In this document: one piece after another, positions 9,362-20,700 of the stretch
Position numbering within the stretch: position 1 is the first letter of the stretch
Layout of the letters: every line of letters begins with the position of its first letter
Position numbers and translations under genes: made by a program
Notes under the pieces: generated by a model
The model's database searches: none
The model's input: only the letters and a program-made list of their open reading frames with translations
Told to the model about the DNA's origin: nothing
Assembly: GCA_000333855.2 (NCBI GenBank)
Contig: CM007343.1
Location: 568,059 to 632,058 of the forward strand
DNA length: 64,000 bases
From: Endotrypanum monterogeii
Lineage: Eukaryota; Euglenozoa; Kinetoplastea; Trypanosomatida; Trypanosomatidae
Reading direction: 5' to 3'

Positions 9362-11138
9362 CGCTCGACGATATCGATGGGCGGGGGTGTGGTGGTGGTG
9401 ATGTTGGTGTGGTGACACGAAATAAAGCAATGTGAATGGAGGTGCTCTGCTTCTTTATTTTTTGTTTCCGTAGTCCTTGTATGAATATGTGTTCGGTGTA
9501 AGTGCATGCGTGTACAAGCAACAGAAAATGTGAATACATGCGTGCGCAAACACACACGTCACGAGTTTTGTTTACGTTAGCGAGTGCCCCCCTCCTTCTA
9601 CTAGAAACTAACATCAGTGGCCGAGAGCTTTGGAGAAGTGTTTCTCAGCTGCTTCTCTTCCTTTTCTGCGAAGCTTTCACAGACGCACACAAACGTGTTG
9701 TGTGGCCTGTAGCGCGACCAGTAGAAGCGGTGAAAGAAAAGGAGAACAAAAACGGAAGAAAGCGCCACTCTCGATCCATAAGGATATTGTGCAGAGAAAG
9801 GCTCGGTCGAGGACCGAAAAAAAAAACCAAAGTGAGAGAGTAGGTTTTATCCTTCCTACCGCACCACATTTCTCCCCCTTTTGCTTGTCCCCCTACCCTC
9901 ACCGACATCCGAAGGCCTAGAAATTCTTTTCCTAAGTTGCCTAAGCACGGACAACGGGCTTCCCCTTCTCGCTGTGTCTTCCGACAGCCTTTGTCGAGCT
10001 ATATTTATTATGATTCATTAATACCTCATATTTTAGGACATATCGCGCGCGCACACACACACACACACCGTACAGACTCCATGTAGCTTCTTTATATTGC
10101 TGGTGGTGCGATCCTGATCAGTTGAAGAGTGAGGCGTATCTACTCCACTTTTCTTTCGGAGGATCGAGGCTCGTGATTCCTTCATTTTTTTTTTTGTTTC
10201 ATCGATGTGCTTCTCTGGTCATTTTCACTTTTTCTCCTGCCAACCACATTTTCGCGTGGTTTGCTGCGTTTCTGTCAAAAGCTAAACCACATCGATGCTT
10301 TCTCCTTTCCTCGTCAGCGTTTCCGTCTCGACACTCTCCCCATAGCATGGGATCCGAAATTTTTTCTTTCGGAAGGAGGGAGGGAAGGTGAAGCAGCGCT
10401 GTGCTAGCCATCGAGTCGTCTAGCGATGATCCTCTCGTGTTGGTTCTTTCCACCCTCTTACTTTTTTTCGCTGGGTTACCACGCCCCCTTGGGGAAAAAA
10501 AAACATATATATATATATATATATATATTTGTTGCTACCCCCCTCTGTTCTTCTGCTCGTGCGCCATGGGATTCTGTATCTGCTGGCCCTCGCCAGGAGA
10601 CACTTACAAGCTCGCGTTTTTGTGCCGTGCTGAACTTCATATTAGTATTATATTCATTACTTTGTGAGTGCACATATGATTCACAGGTAACAACAACAAA
10701 GGAGTCAAACCCTTATATGAGGGGAGGTAAGGTCCTCCTCCTCCACCTCGTATTCTCCACAGACGAAAAAGTACATCTGCGTGCGTTGCAAGGCCTCTTG
10801 CATCACGAGGAATCGAGGCTAACAAAGCTACTTGCGTGGGAGCGACAGAGCATGTTTCTCAGGTAAGTCTGCTGCTTTCTCTCGCTTTGTTGGCGCAACA
10901 CCGCTCGTCACGCACCCTACATGTGTGTACTATTATTTCCTTGTTTATATCTGTTGGACAGTCGCGAATATATATTTTCCGTGCCTCTCCCTCTGTTTCC
11001 TCTCCACTTTTTTTTTTTTTTTTCTGCTTCACTGAGCATCTCACATCTACACTGGCATGAGCTACTACACACACGCATACACACACGAGCGGCAAGTGTA
11101 AAGAAATTTCTTTCATCTATCATTCACTCCATCATATT

Positions 11139-11174
11139 TATAATATATATATATAATTATATATATATATTATA
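11139..11174. repeat. Perfect AT palindrome
   Basis: A 36-base perfect inverted repeat with no spacer is centred between 11156 and 11157. It consists only of A and T and could extrude as a cruciform or fold as an RNA hairpin. Confidence 0.85.
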
Positions 11175-11377
11175 TACATCTGTCCTTTTCTGTTGCTCCA
11201 CAATTGACCGGTCCTGTCCACTCATTGTTTCCCCTGAAAGTGTTCCTCAGACTTCTTTCCACATAAAGATTCCCTCACACGCGAACAGTCTGCCCTTCTT
11301 CAAGTAGCTGTGGTTTCTCTCATAGTCGCTTAGCACGTGTGTCTTGTCGACTAACCTCCTCTTCCTTCTCCACCTTT

Positions 11378-11467
11378 GTTATATATACACAGACATATAC
11401 ATATATACATACATATATATATATATAAATATATAAATATATATATGTATATATAATATTTATATAA
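11378..11467. repeat. AT-rich block
   Basis: About 90 bases made almost entirely of TA, TACA and TAAA units, with no coding content. Confidence 0.85.
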
Positions 11468-11582
11468 AACGCAATACAAATTCGTCCGGGAGCTCACTAG
11501 CATCAGCAACACCTTTTATTCATCTGTGTAGCAGAAAAAAAGAAATAGGATCAACGGCATACGTAGCAGATCCTCAAGGATA

Positions 11583-11638
11583 TTCCCCCCCTTCCCCCAC
11601 ACACGCAGACACACACACACACGCACACACATTTGCAG
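11583..11638 (+). promoter_or_regulatory. Candidate trans-splice acceptor(s)
   Basis: A C/T tract (about 11583-11599) is followed by AG at 11607-11608. A second AG at 11637-11638 lies only two bases before the ATG. The first would leave a 5' UTR of about 30 bases. Confidence 0.45.
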
Positions 11639-11640
11639 GC

Positions 11641-12543
11641 ATGGATACAGTTTTCGATCTCTACACCTCCTTTCTCCCGCTGGACGGGGAGAAGCTGACG
11701 CATCAGCTGTTTATTTTCTGGTTTATCCTCACTACGGGGGGCATTTTCATGTATCTATTTTTCGCTTCTCTCTCCTATTTGATGTACTTCCGTGCACTGA
11801 AGAATCATTTCTTTCCCAAGACAATCGATCCAGACGATGCACGGCAGCTGCGAAAGCAGGTGATGCACGAGATCTGGATAGCGGTGTCCTCGATCCCCTT
11901 CATGGCGTTCCTGGCGATGCCTGCTGCCACCTTCTCACACCGCGGGTACAGCAAGATATATAATCAAATCTCTGACTACGGCTGGTCGTATTTCTTGATT
12001 TCGCCTGTGCTGTTCTTCGCTTTCACAGACTTTATGGTGTACTGCTTCCATCGTGGGCTTCACCACCCCACGATATACAAGCACGTACACAAGCTGCATC
12101 ACACGTACAAGTACACAACACCGTTCTCATCGCACGCCTTCAACCCTGTTGATGGGTTTGGTCAGGGCGTGCCGTATTATATATTTACCTTTCTGTTTCC
12201 CCTCCACGGGATACTGTTTCTCGTGTTGTTTGTGGTGGTGAACATGTGGACCGTTCTAATTCACGATCAGGTGGACTTTGGGGGTCACTTCATCAACACA
12301 ACGGGGCATCACACGATCCACCACGAACTGTTCAACTACGACTATGGTCAGTACACAACTGTGTGGGACCGCTTGGGCGGGTCGTATCGCCCTGCTGAGC
12401 AGACACATCAGATGAAGACTCTTTTGCATGCCTGGGACACCAAGTACGAGGACCCTGTGTACGCGACTTACCACGAAAAGGCAGGATATCTGGCAGGTCG
12501 ATTCAGAAGGGCGGCCACGGCACGCCTCTCCAAGAAAGCTTGA
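11641..12543 (+). CDS. ERG3: C-5 sterol desaturase (lathosterol oxidase), 300 aa
   Basis: This is an ER-membrane di-iron enzyme that introduces the C5-C6 double bond into sterol intermediates in ergosterol-type synthesis. All three histidine clusters of the fatty acid hydroxylase/sterol desaturase family are present: H137-x3-H141/H142, H150-x2-H153-H154 and H223-H224-x2-H227-H228. The stretch between clusters 2 and 3 (PFSSHAFNPVDG at about 161-172) and the downstream YGQYTTVWDR segment match lathosterol oxidases closely. Hydrophobic segments lie near residues 21-48, 80-97, 115-134 and 178-206. The length of 300 is normal for the family. The ATG follows a C-rich/(CA)n tract with two possible splice acceptors. 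The gene lies between a hypothetical gene and the dynein gene with no functional link. Family assignment is firm. The exact sterol substrate is inferred. Confidence 0.95.
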   Translation: MDTVFDLYTSFLPLDGEKLTHQLFIFWFILTTGGIFMYLFFASLSYLMYFRALKNHFFPKTIDPDDARQLRKQVMHEIWIAVSSIPFMAFLAMPAATFSHRGYSKIYNQISDYGWSYFLISPVLFFAFTDFMVYCFHRGLHHPTIYKHVHKLHHTYKYTTPFSSHAFNPVDGFGQGVPYYIFTFLFPLHGILFLVLFVVVNMWTVLIHDQVDFGGHFINTTGHHTIHHELFNYDYGQYTTVWDRLGGSYRPAEQTHQMKTLLHAWDTKYEDPVYATYHEKAGYLAGRFRRAATARLSKKA

Positions 12544-14232
12544 GCTTGAAGGAAGAGGGGGGAAAATTACAGGCAGTAACGGTGTATGTGCATGTGTGTG
12601 TGTGTGTGTATGTGCGTGTGTGTGTGTGTGCGTTGGAGGGAGGGATGTGACGTCGTCTTCTGCTTTACTTGATTGTTCGTAGTTCTGTTTTTTTTTCTTC
12701 TGTGTCTTGTGATGTTTTGCCTCTCTCCCTACCCTCTTCTGACTCTACATTTTTTTTGTTGTTTTGTTACTTTTTTTGGGCTTCCTTCTTTTTCACTGGC
12801 GATCTTCTCCTTCCCCTCCCCTCGCCTGTGCGCTCCATACCGAGAAGATCGCATCGTCGATGAGTGGGGCGAGCGAGTAGGTTGGAGAGGGAGGGGGCGA
12901 TCATTAGTCAGTTGAGCGCATTGAGAATGAACCGGCACCGGAAGTACCGACAACAATGCAGGCTACATTTCTCTGCGTTTTTTTTTTTCGTCTCTCTCCC
13001 CTCTTTTTCTCTTTCAAGCTTCTTTCCCCTTTTTTTTTTATGTCTCAGTTGTCAGTGTTGTGTTTTTCTCCTCTGTGTGCTTCATTTCCTGCATTTCTTT
13101 TCCCTCACCGTCTTCTTCATGGGCATCCGAGGAGACAGGGTGGAACATGTACAGAGGGAATGGCAGAAGGCACGTTCGCACACTCTCATTCCAAAAAAAG
13201 AAAGAAAAAAACTTGAGAACACAAACACCTAGGGTAAAAAAAGAAAAAAAACATGGAGCAACAACAAAAATGATACACCTACGCACAGCTGGAGTCTATC
13301 TACCCTCACTCTGGTGGGTGGCAGATGATTATATTGTTTCCCGTTTTTTTTTTTTTACAATGCATTGAATGCATCTTTCCCCATGATATGTAACTCGTGT
13401 TGTTGATATCACCAGCTTCATCTTGTATTCTATTTTCAGCTTTCAGTACACGGTGATGTTGCATTTCCTTACCATCACAGGAGAAGATGTTCTCTTCAGC
13501 ACAATCACATAATTAAAAAAAAACAAACAAACAACAAACAAACACAAAGGGATAGGATTAAATGCCACACATACACACATATTGAGAGGGTATTCTGTGG
13601 TGCAAAAGACCCTATCTGGCACCGAGTGATCTGAATCGTCGACCGATCAGCCGTCCTCCTCCTCCCCTTCCCCCTCTCCCCGCCTCCGTGGCTCTCTCTA
13701 AATAGAGGGCTGTCGTGTCGGTGGATCCTTTCGGGCGACGCTGAGGACATCTTGGGCCCCCCTTAAAACTGCTCCTGTGGCTGCCCCTCGACCCCCATAT
13801 CTTCTTTCTTTTTTCCTTCCCTTTCTCATCACTGTTATTGTGTATGCGTTGTCATTATCCAATGAATGTTACACTCTCTTCCTCTTCTACGTCACACTAT
13901 TCCGCCGACCCGCATCTCTGTTTCGCACGTTGGTTTTCTCTGGCATACATGCACATGCACACCAGGATTGCCCTTCGTGTGCGCCAACACATTATTAGGG
14001 GCGTCTAGCGCGGTTCTCTAAAAAAACATTTTCTCTTACAAAAGAAAGGAGGAGAATATTTTTGTGTGTTTGCCAAGGTCTCACCCCCCTTCCCCCTTCC
14101 TTTAAACCCCTTCCTATCCACTGCACGAAAAAAGGAAGGGAGCAAAGCATTAACCGCACCCGGATTGCCGTGTGTGCTTCCTTCCCACTAGCCAAAACTT
14201 CACTGCTCTCTCTCTTTCTGCCCGCCTATCTT

Positions 14233-14263
<31 letters not shown>

Positions 14264-14767
14264 TGCTTCTGCACGTATTGCCGTCCGTGTAGGAGCATCA
14301 GCCGCCACGAGAGATCACATTCGATTGAGAAGACGCGGGGCCACAGGAGACCCGTGTGATTTGAGCAGAAAGTTCTCTGACAATAGTATCTCCCTAACAG
14401 CATAAAAAAAAAGGATAGAAAAGGAGCAGTGTGTGTGTGTGTGTGTGGTGTGTAGCTACGGCCGTGCCTTGGCGAACCTCAGGTCAAGGTGAGGGATTTG
14501 TAAGGGACCGGCACGCTGCGTTGCGTGTTCACTTTCTCGAAAAAAGGAAAAATTTTTTTTTTGTCTGTGTCACCTCCCTCCCTTTTTTACAGACACGCTC
14601 ACGTGTAGAATCCATCTCGGACCGTGAGCGAAGAGGAACGAAGGGGCGCAACCCGTAGACCTCTTCCCCCTCCCCCCCCCCCACCCAAAAAAGCAAGCAA
14701 GCACACACACACAGCCAGACAGACAGACAGACAGACTGTGTCTTCTTTCTTTTGCAGAGGAGTTGCA
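12544..14767. other. Intergenic, 2.2 kb, T/C-rich
   Basis: No supported gene. (TG)n lies at 12584-12634 just after the desaturase stop, again at 14234-14263 and at 14427-14450. Many long T-runs occur at 12690-13350. Near the end are a C-run (about 14667-14683) and a CAGA tetranucleotide repeat at 14712-14735. Two candidate splice acceptors for the dynein gene lie at 14591-14592 and 14756-14757. Confidence 0.7.
14553..14592 (+). promoter_or_regulatory. Candidate trans-splice acceptor for dynein
   Basis: A long T then T/C tract ends in ACAG at 14589-14592. A second weaker tract ends in CAG at 14757, ten bases before the ATG. Either could be used. Confidence 0.5.
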
Positions 14768-17700
14768 ATGGCGGAAGCCGATTCCGACTGTGTGGAGTGG
14801 GTGGAGCGGCACCTCGAGGACATACTTGGATGTAAAGTAGAAACAGAGCTCACGGCTCACCATTTTTTTTTGATCAATGAGTTCCTCATGGGTGAAGATG
14901 CGAGGTACCGTGTGCTGTTCGCCTACTACGCTGACTCCCCTGCTGTGCCGGCTCAGCGGAGTGCCACCATGAGTCATCGCCCCACACTCGCCAACACCGG
15001 TTCCGCCAAAGACACGAGGCAAGGTTCCAGACGGCCGACCGAGGGCAACGCTGCGGGTCTTAACCAAAGCCGCTCCGCCAGCACCGCTGATGATAATGCT
15101 AACGGCGCTGCTGTCGCCTCATACACGGCCTTCGGCGGCGCGAATGGAGCACATATATCACGGAAGAACACCTTTTGTGCGCCTGCCCAAGCGTCATCTT
15201 ATCAACTCCAAATTGTTGCTGGTATCCCTGATCTCGCGACCCGCACCTCCTCGTCAGGTATCAGTGTAAATGTGTTGTACTTTCTCAGACTGGAGGCAGA
15301 CAAGCCATTGTTGCGAGAGACGCTCGAGAACTATGTCGTTTGGGGTACCCTCAAGGGTGACTGTCTTCTCGACGGATTTCTCCGCTCCATACGCCAGACA
15401 ATTCTGCCCACTTTCTTACAGAACAACTGGCCGACGAGCATCAAGAAAGATGTGTGCGCGGCGCTGCACCGCTTTATGGCCATGGTAGTGGAGGACGTGA
15501 ACAGCCTGAAGGGGCGCACAGTGCTGTATGTGCCGAGTGACCTGTCTACCGCTGAAAAGGGAGACACACATACCGACCATGAACTCGTGCAGCGCTACGA
15601 GGCCACGGTCATCCACTGGACCCGACAGATCAAGGCAGTGATCAGCGAGCGCGACACGACCAACAACAGCAGTGACGACAATGCGGGTCCTCTAGAGGAG
15701 ATCCAGTATTGGAGGGCGCGGGCGCGGGACTTGGGTAACATCCGTCTGCAGCTGAGTCGTGATGATGTGGGGGCTGTGGTAAAGGTGCTCAAGGACGCAA
15801 AGTCGTTTTATTATCTGGAGCCCTTTCTCAGCCTTCGCACCGACATCGAGCGCGGAACGGAAGAGGCCTATGACAACCTGCGCTACCTGTGCACACTCAT
15901 CGAGCCATGCGAGCGCCTTGCCAGGGCAGAGCTGCGCGAGATCCCTCTCTTGGTGAAGGAGGTACTCAAGAAAGTGCCGCTCATCCTCATTTTTTCTAAG
16001 TTCTATAAGAAGGAGCACATCACACGCTTGCTGCGCATGGTGTCAAGCGAGATTATCAGCCGGTGCAGTAGTCGCATCAACGTGCGCGCCATATTCGCCG
16101 GCGACGTCGCGGAGAGCATGAGGGCGTTAGAGGAGAGTATGATTGCTGGCGAGGCGTGGCTGGTGGAGTGCCGCCGCATGCTGGTCGCCACTCGGCGTCG
16201 CTTCCGCCTCGAGAGGGGAGAGAAGTTGGAGTTGGACGACTCGTTTTTGAACGAGATGGACGGCTTCGTGCGTCACCGGTGCCAAAACCTTCGGGAGATT
16301 TGCCTCAGCCAACTTCAGTTTGGCTTCACTGGCATGTCGAATGGCAGGAGCGGCAGCCGTCGCTCGACCGCCACTTCCTTGGGGGGTAGCAGCGGAGTCT
16401 CCACCACCCTTCGTCGCTCCAGCCGCCGTGCGAAGGAATCGGGAGTTGGGCGGGATCAGGCTCCCCCTGGGTGTCCGCTTCACGTGCCGGAGCTGGACGA
16501 CGTGATCTCTACCCCCGTGCAACTGTTTGAGGGAAAATTGCCCATCTTTCGTGGCAACAAGGGCCCAGAGCTCGAGTCGCAATTAATGGACATCCAGCGA
16601 GCCTTTAAGACGAAGATGGAGGTGCTGCGGCACCTGACGTACAACGTGCTCGATGTTAAAGCAACGCAGTGGGTGGACGACTACCGCGCCCTCAAAACAG
16701 ATATCGACAATCTTGCAGTCATGATGCGTCAGATCATCACAGCCTCGTTTGATGCGGTCGCGACAGTGCCGATGGGAACCGAAGTCATCGAAGCCTTCAC
16801 GATCATCAGCAAGAGTGAGGAGCTGCTCATGCAGCTCGACCGCAGCACCGACCGCGTCTACCGTCTCTTCACGCAACACATAAGAGCTGTTCAGGGCGAT
16901 GTGCAGCGCTACTTTGGACGTGTGCCGCCACTATTTTACCGCCACCCGCCCCTCTCTGGTCAGGCAGCGTGGGCTGCAAACCGCCTCAAGTTCATCGCGC
17001 ATGAGTACGAGGCGCTGCGCCGTTGTTACGCCTTACCGAGCTCACCCGAGAAAGACGACGCTGTGAATCTGTACGAACGACTCGACCGCACACTGCATGA
17101 GATGATGCGCAAGGAGTACCTCCAGTGGGTCTCTGAGGTGCCAGCGAGGCCAGCTGAGCTCCTGGACGACTACCTTATTGTGCAGCGCCCCGGAACTGGA
17201 AAGGACATCGAGCACCCTCTACTATTTGACGTGAACTTCCCAACTAAGCTGCTGGTGCTCTTTGCGGAGGCACGCAACTGGCAGAGGATGGGGGAACTCG
17301 TTCCACCTGAGGTCTCGGAAATGTGCACTCGTGAGGAGCGTCTTCGCCTTTATCGGGAGAATGTATCAGTAGCGGTTCGGCTGCACAACACCTCCGTAAG
17401 CTCACTGAGCGCTGCGGAGCTGCATCTTTTTTCGTTGCGGATCGAGGCGATGAATGCCAAATACCTCCCGGGGATGACGAAGCTTTGGTGGAACTCGCAG
17501 GGCATTGTGGAGTACTTCGTGCGCGAGTGTCGCCTGCAGGCGGATCGCGTGCAGACTATTGTCGATGATTTTAAGTTCTGCGGCACGTTTATTGACTATC
17601 ACTGCGGCCTCATTGCCGACACTCTTTCTGTGCTTGTCGAGAAGAAGGTCGTCTACACCCCCGAGGCTTTTCTGGCGAAGCAAGATGCGTATCGCAACGC

Positions 17701-20700
17701 CGTGATACGGAAAATGACCACCATACACAAGCTAATGGAGCAGCGGCTATATTCTGTCTTCCAGTACTTCCGGGATGACTACATGACGAGCAAGACTGTG
17801 CGCATCGAGTGGCATGAGTACATGGAGCGGGTGGAGATGAAGGTGGAGGAGGCGCTGCGGATGATGGTGAAGCGGTCCCTGCTGACAGTGGAGCGAGTCC
17901 TTCCACAGGAAAGCAGCGAGGACCGACTCGACGAGCGCGTGTTCCGATTGAACGTCATGATCAGTGTGGCGGCAGATCAAAAGCCGGTCATCCATGCATC
18001 GCCATCGGTCCAGGATCTATCGCAGCTCGTAAACGATGTCTGCAAGGCCATCATTGGGGTCGTTCGGTGCTTGCCACGCCTGGAGGATTCGCTACAGGAG
18101 CGCATCTCCAGCGAGACAGAAGCGTTCATCACCGAAAACAACACAGTCGCCGTAACTTACGCCCACCCGGGCGGTGCGACATCGCTGGCGCTGCGCGGCT
18201 CCTACTACGAGTACATGACGAGGGACCAAGAGACGATTCTCTCCTTGGGTCGCATTCAGGAGTCTTTTGTGAGTATATCAGAGAAGGTACGCGATAAACT
18301 AAATCAGACCTGGCAGCTGCACCAGTCCTCCACGACGGACAACCTGTGGGCGACACAGCGACAGGATCGGCGTATCAAGCAGGGTTGGAAGCTCGAGGAC
18401 TACCGCATCAACATGGACCACGTGGCACAACGCCGCGAGGGTATTGAGAAGCAGGAGGTGTTCTCCGACGTACTCTTCTTGCAGCTAGACTTTACGAAGA
18501 TGAAGGAGACATTTCGGGCACAATGCCAATTCGTGATCCAGCACTACCACAGTCTTCTGTACGCTGAGGCGAAGGAGGAGCTTGACAGGACATACGACTC
18601 CTTCTCCTCCACAACAGAAACCCTTTCTCTTGAGCCCAGGACACTCGACCAGCTGGGTGATCGGATGAGACACTGTACGGTCGCCATGGACGCGCTGCCG
18701 TCGGTAGAGAGTCAATTTGACTTGCTCTCGCAGAAGTTCGCCCTCATCACGAGCGAGTCATACAACTTCGGTGGTGTCTCGCCAGTGGATGTCACGCGAT
18801 GCGAGGAGCTGCCGGAGGCATTCGAGCAGTACTCGTTGAGGCTGAAAGAAATCAGGAAGCAGTTGGATGTTTACAAAGAGCAGTTTCGAGTGGAGGTGGA
18901 GACGGAGTTGCGCACGCTATCCTCGAAGAGCTTCGCGCTTTATCAGGAAGTGCGCGACGAGGCACCGACGTCGTGGGATTTGACAACAGCAGAAGCCTTC
19001 GGGGCTCTCGAGGCGCTGGAGCGCAAGGCGGTGGCGCTACGCACGCTGGAGAAGAATCTACAGCAGGGCATTGACCTATTCGCTCTTGAGAAACCTCCGC
19101 TAGATGACTTGGTGAAGACGGAGCAGCAGTTGCAGCTACTGCGTCAGCTGTGGGCGCTGGTGCGGAGCTGGCGCAAGTATACCCAAACGTGGAAGAAGAT
19201 GTACTTCATGAAACTCAACAGCGAGCGCATGCTAGAGGGCATCGAGGACACCCGCCGTGGCGTACTGCAGCTGCGTAAGGAGATGGAGCAGATGGACGTT
19301 TGGCTTCAGCTGAAGGACAACATCGACCTCATGAAGAAGATATTGCCCATCATCGATGACTTGCGTACTCCAGCCATCCGGGCGCGTCACTGGGAGCAGC
19401 TCAAACTGCAGTTGGATACAGAGTTCAATCTGGAGGATGAGAGCTCCTTTTGCCTGCAACGGTTGATGGATGCACACGTCGAGGCGCAGGCTGAGTTTAT
19501 CAACAATCTTGCCATCGCTGCCCGCGAGGAGCTGAAGATCGAGACAGACCTCGAGAAGATTGCGCTTGTCTGGGAGGAGACGGTCTTCACTATCGAGGCG
19601 CACCAGGGATACCACAAGATCTCCGCTGTCGAAGACATCAACACCACTCTGGCAGAGGAGCTCATGTTGCTGAGCTCAATGAAAATGTCCCGGTTCGTCG
19701 ACAGTTTTCGCCCGCGTGTGGTGCTGTGGGAGCAGCACCTGTCGCAGGTGGCGGACACTATCGAGGCCCTCCTCACAGTCCAGACGAAGTGGATGTACCT
19801 GGAAAGTATCTTTATTGGCAGCGAGGACATTAAACGTAAACTTGTAGCTGAGTCGAAGAAGTTTGACTCGATTCACGCGCAGTGGCTCACCATTATCTCC
19901 CGTCTCATGAGTGATCCGAATGTCCTCCGAAGCACGCGTCGCGACAACTTGCTAGATCAGCTGAACGGTATGAACTCCGGCCTCGAACTCATCCAGCGCA
20001 GCCTGGAGGGATTTCTCGAGGATCGCCGCCGCTGCTTCCCTCGCTTTTATTTTCTCTCGAACGATGACCTTCTGGAGATCCTCGGGCACGCCAAAAACCC
20101 GGAGAAGGTGCAGCCGCACCTGCGCAAGTGCTTCGAGGGGCTTTATCGACTGACGCTGAGGCCAGGTCGTAACAACCGCGTCTTCGCCGAGAGCATGTCG
20201 GCTGCGGATGGCGAGGTCGTTGCATTTACACCAGCGCTGCAGATTGATGGATTGCCAGTGGAGGTGTGGTTGCGCCAAGTTGAGGCCAAAATGCGCGAAA
20301 CTGTGCAAGCGTCCCTCAACTCAACGCTGAAAGATCTCCAGGATAACGTGTACACCCCGCGGTGTCCCATTAACCGCGACAAGCTGCGTCAGTGGGTGGA
20401 GCAGCACGAGGGCCAGGCGCTGATCACGGCTGCGTGCATGAACTGGACTTTCCAAACCGAGGTCGCTATTGCCGAGTATGGTGATCTTCACTACACTGGC
20501 CTCAGTCTTGTCCGACGTAAGCCTTCACCTCTCTACAAGGTGTACAAAAAATGGAAAAACATCATTCGCAAGTACTGTCAGATGGTCCGAGAGCCGCAGT
20601 CGAGGTTGCAACGCAACAAACTGGTGGCTCTCATCACGATTGAGGTGCACTCCCGCGATATTTTGCGCCACCTCCTCGCTCACCGCGTGCACCTGCTGGA

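Larger units (their letters stand above)
9065..11640. other. Intergenic, 2.6 kb, AT- and T/C-rich
   Basis: No supported gene. Contents include a C-run/A-run junction at 9066-9096, compound (TA)n(TG)n at 9318-9361, (CA)n at 10051-10069, (TA)n at 10504-10529, a perfect 36-base AT palindrome at 11139-11174 and a long AT-only block at about 11378-11467. A 49-codon ATG frame at 10718-10866 has no coding support. The end is a C-rich and (CA)n tract leading to candidate splice acceptors for the sterol desaturase. Confidence 0.7.

Noticed and set aside
10718..10866. 49-codon ATG frame in the spacer before the sterol desaturase
   Set aside because: Short, no motif, no distinct splice acceptor, not separable from chance.
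14624..14767. 48-residue N-terminal extension of the dynein frame
   Set aside because: It begins at GTG, not ATG, and reads through C-run, CA and CAGA repeats. ATG 14768 follows splice acceptors directly.
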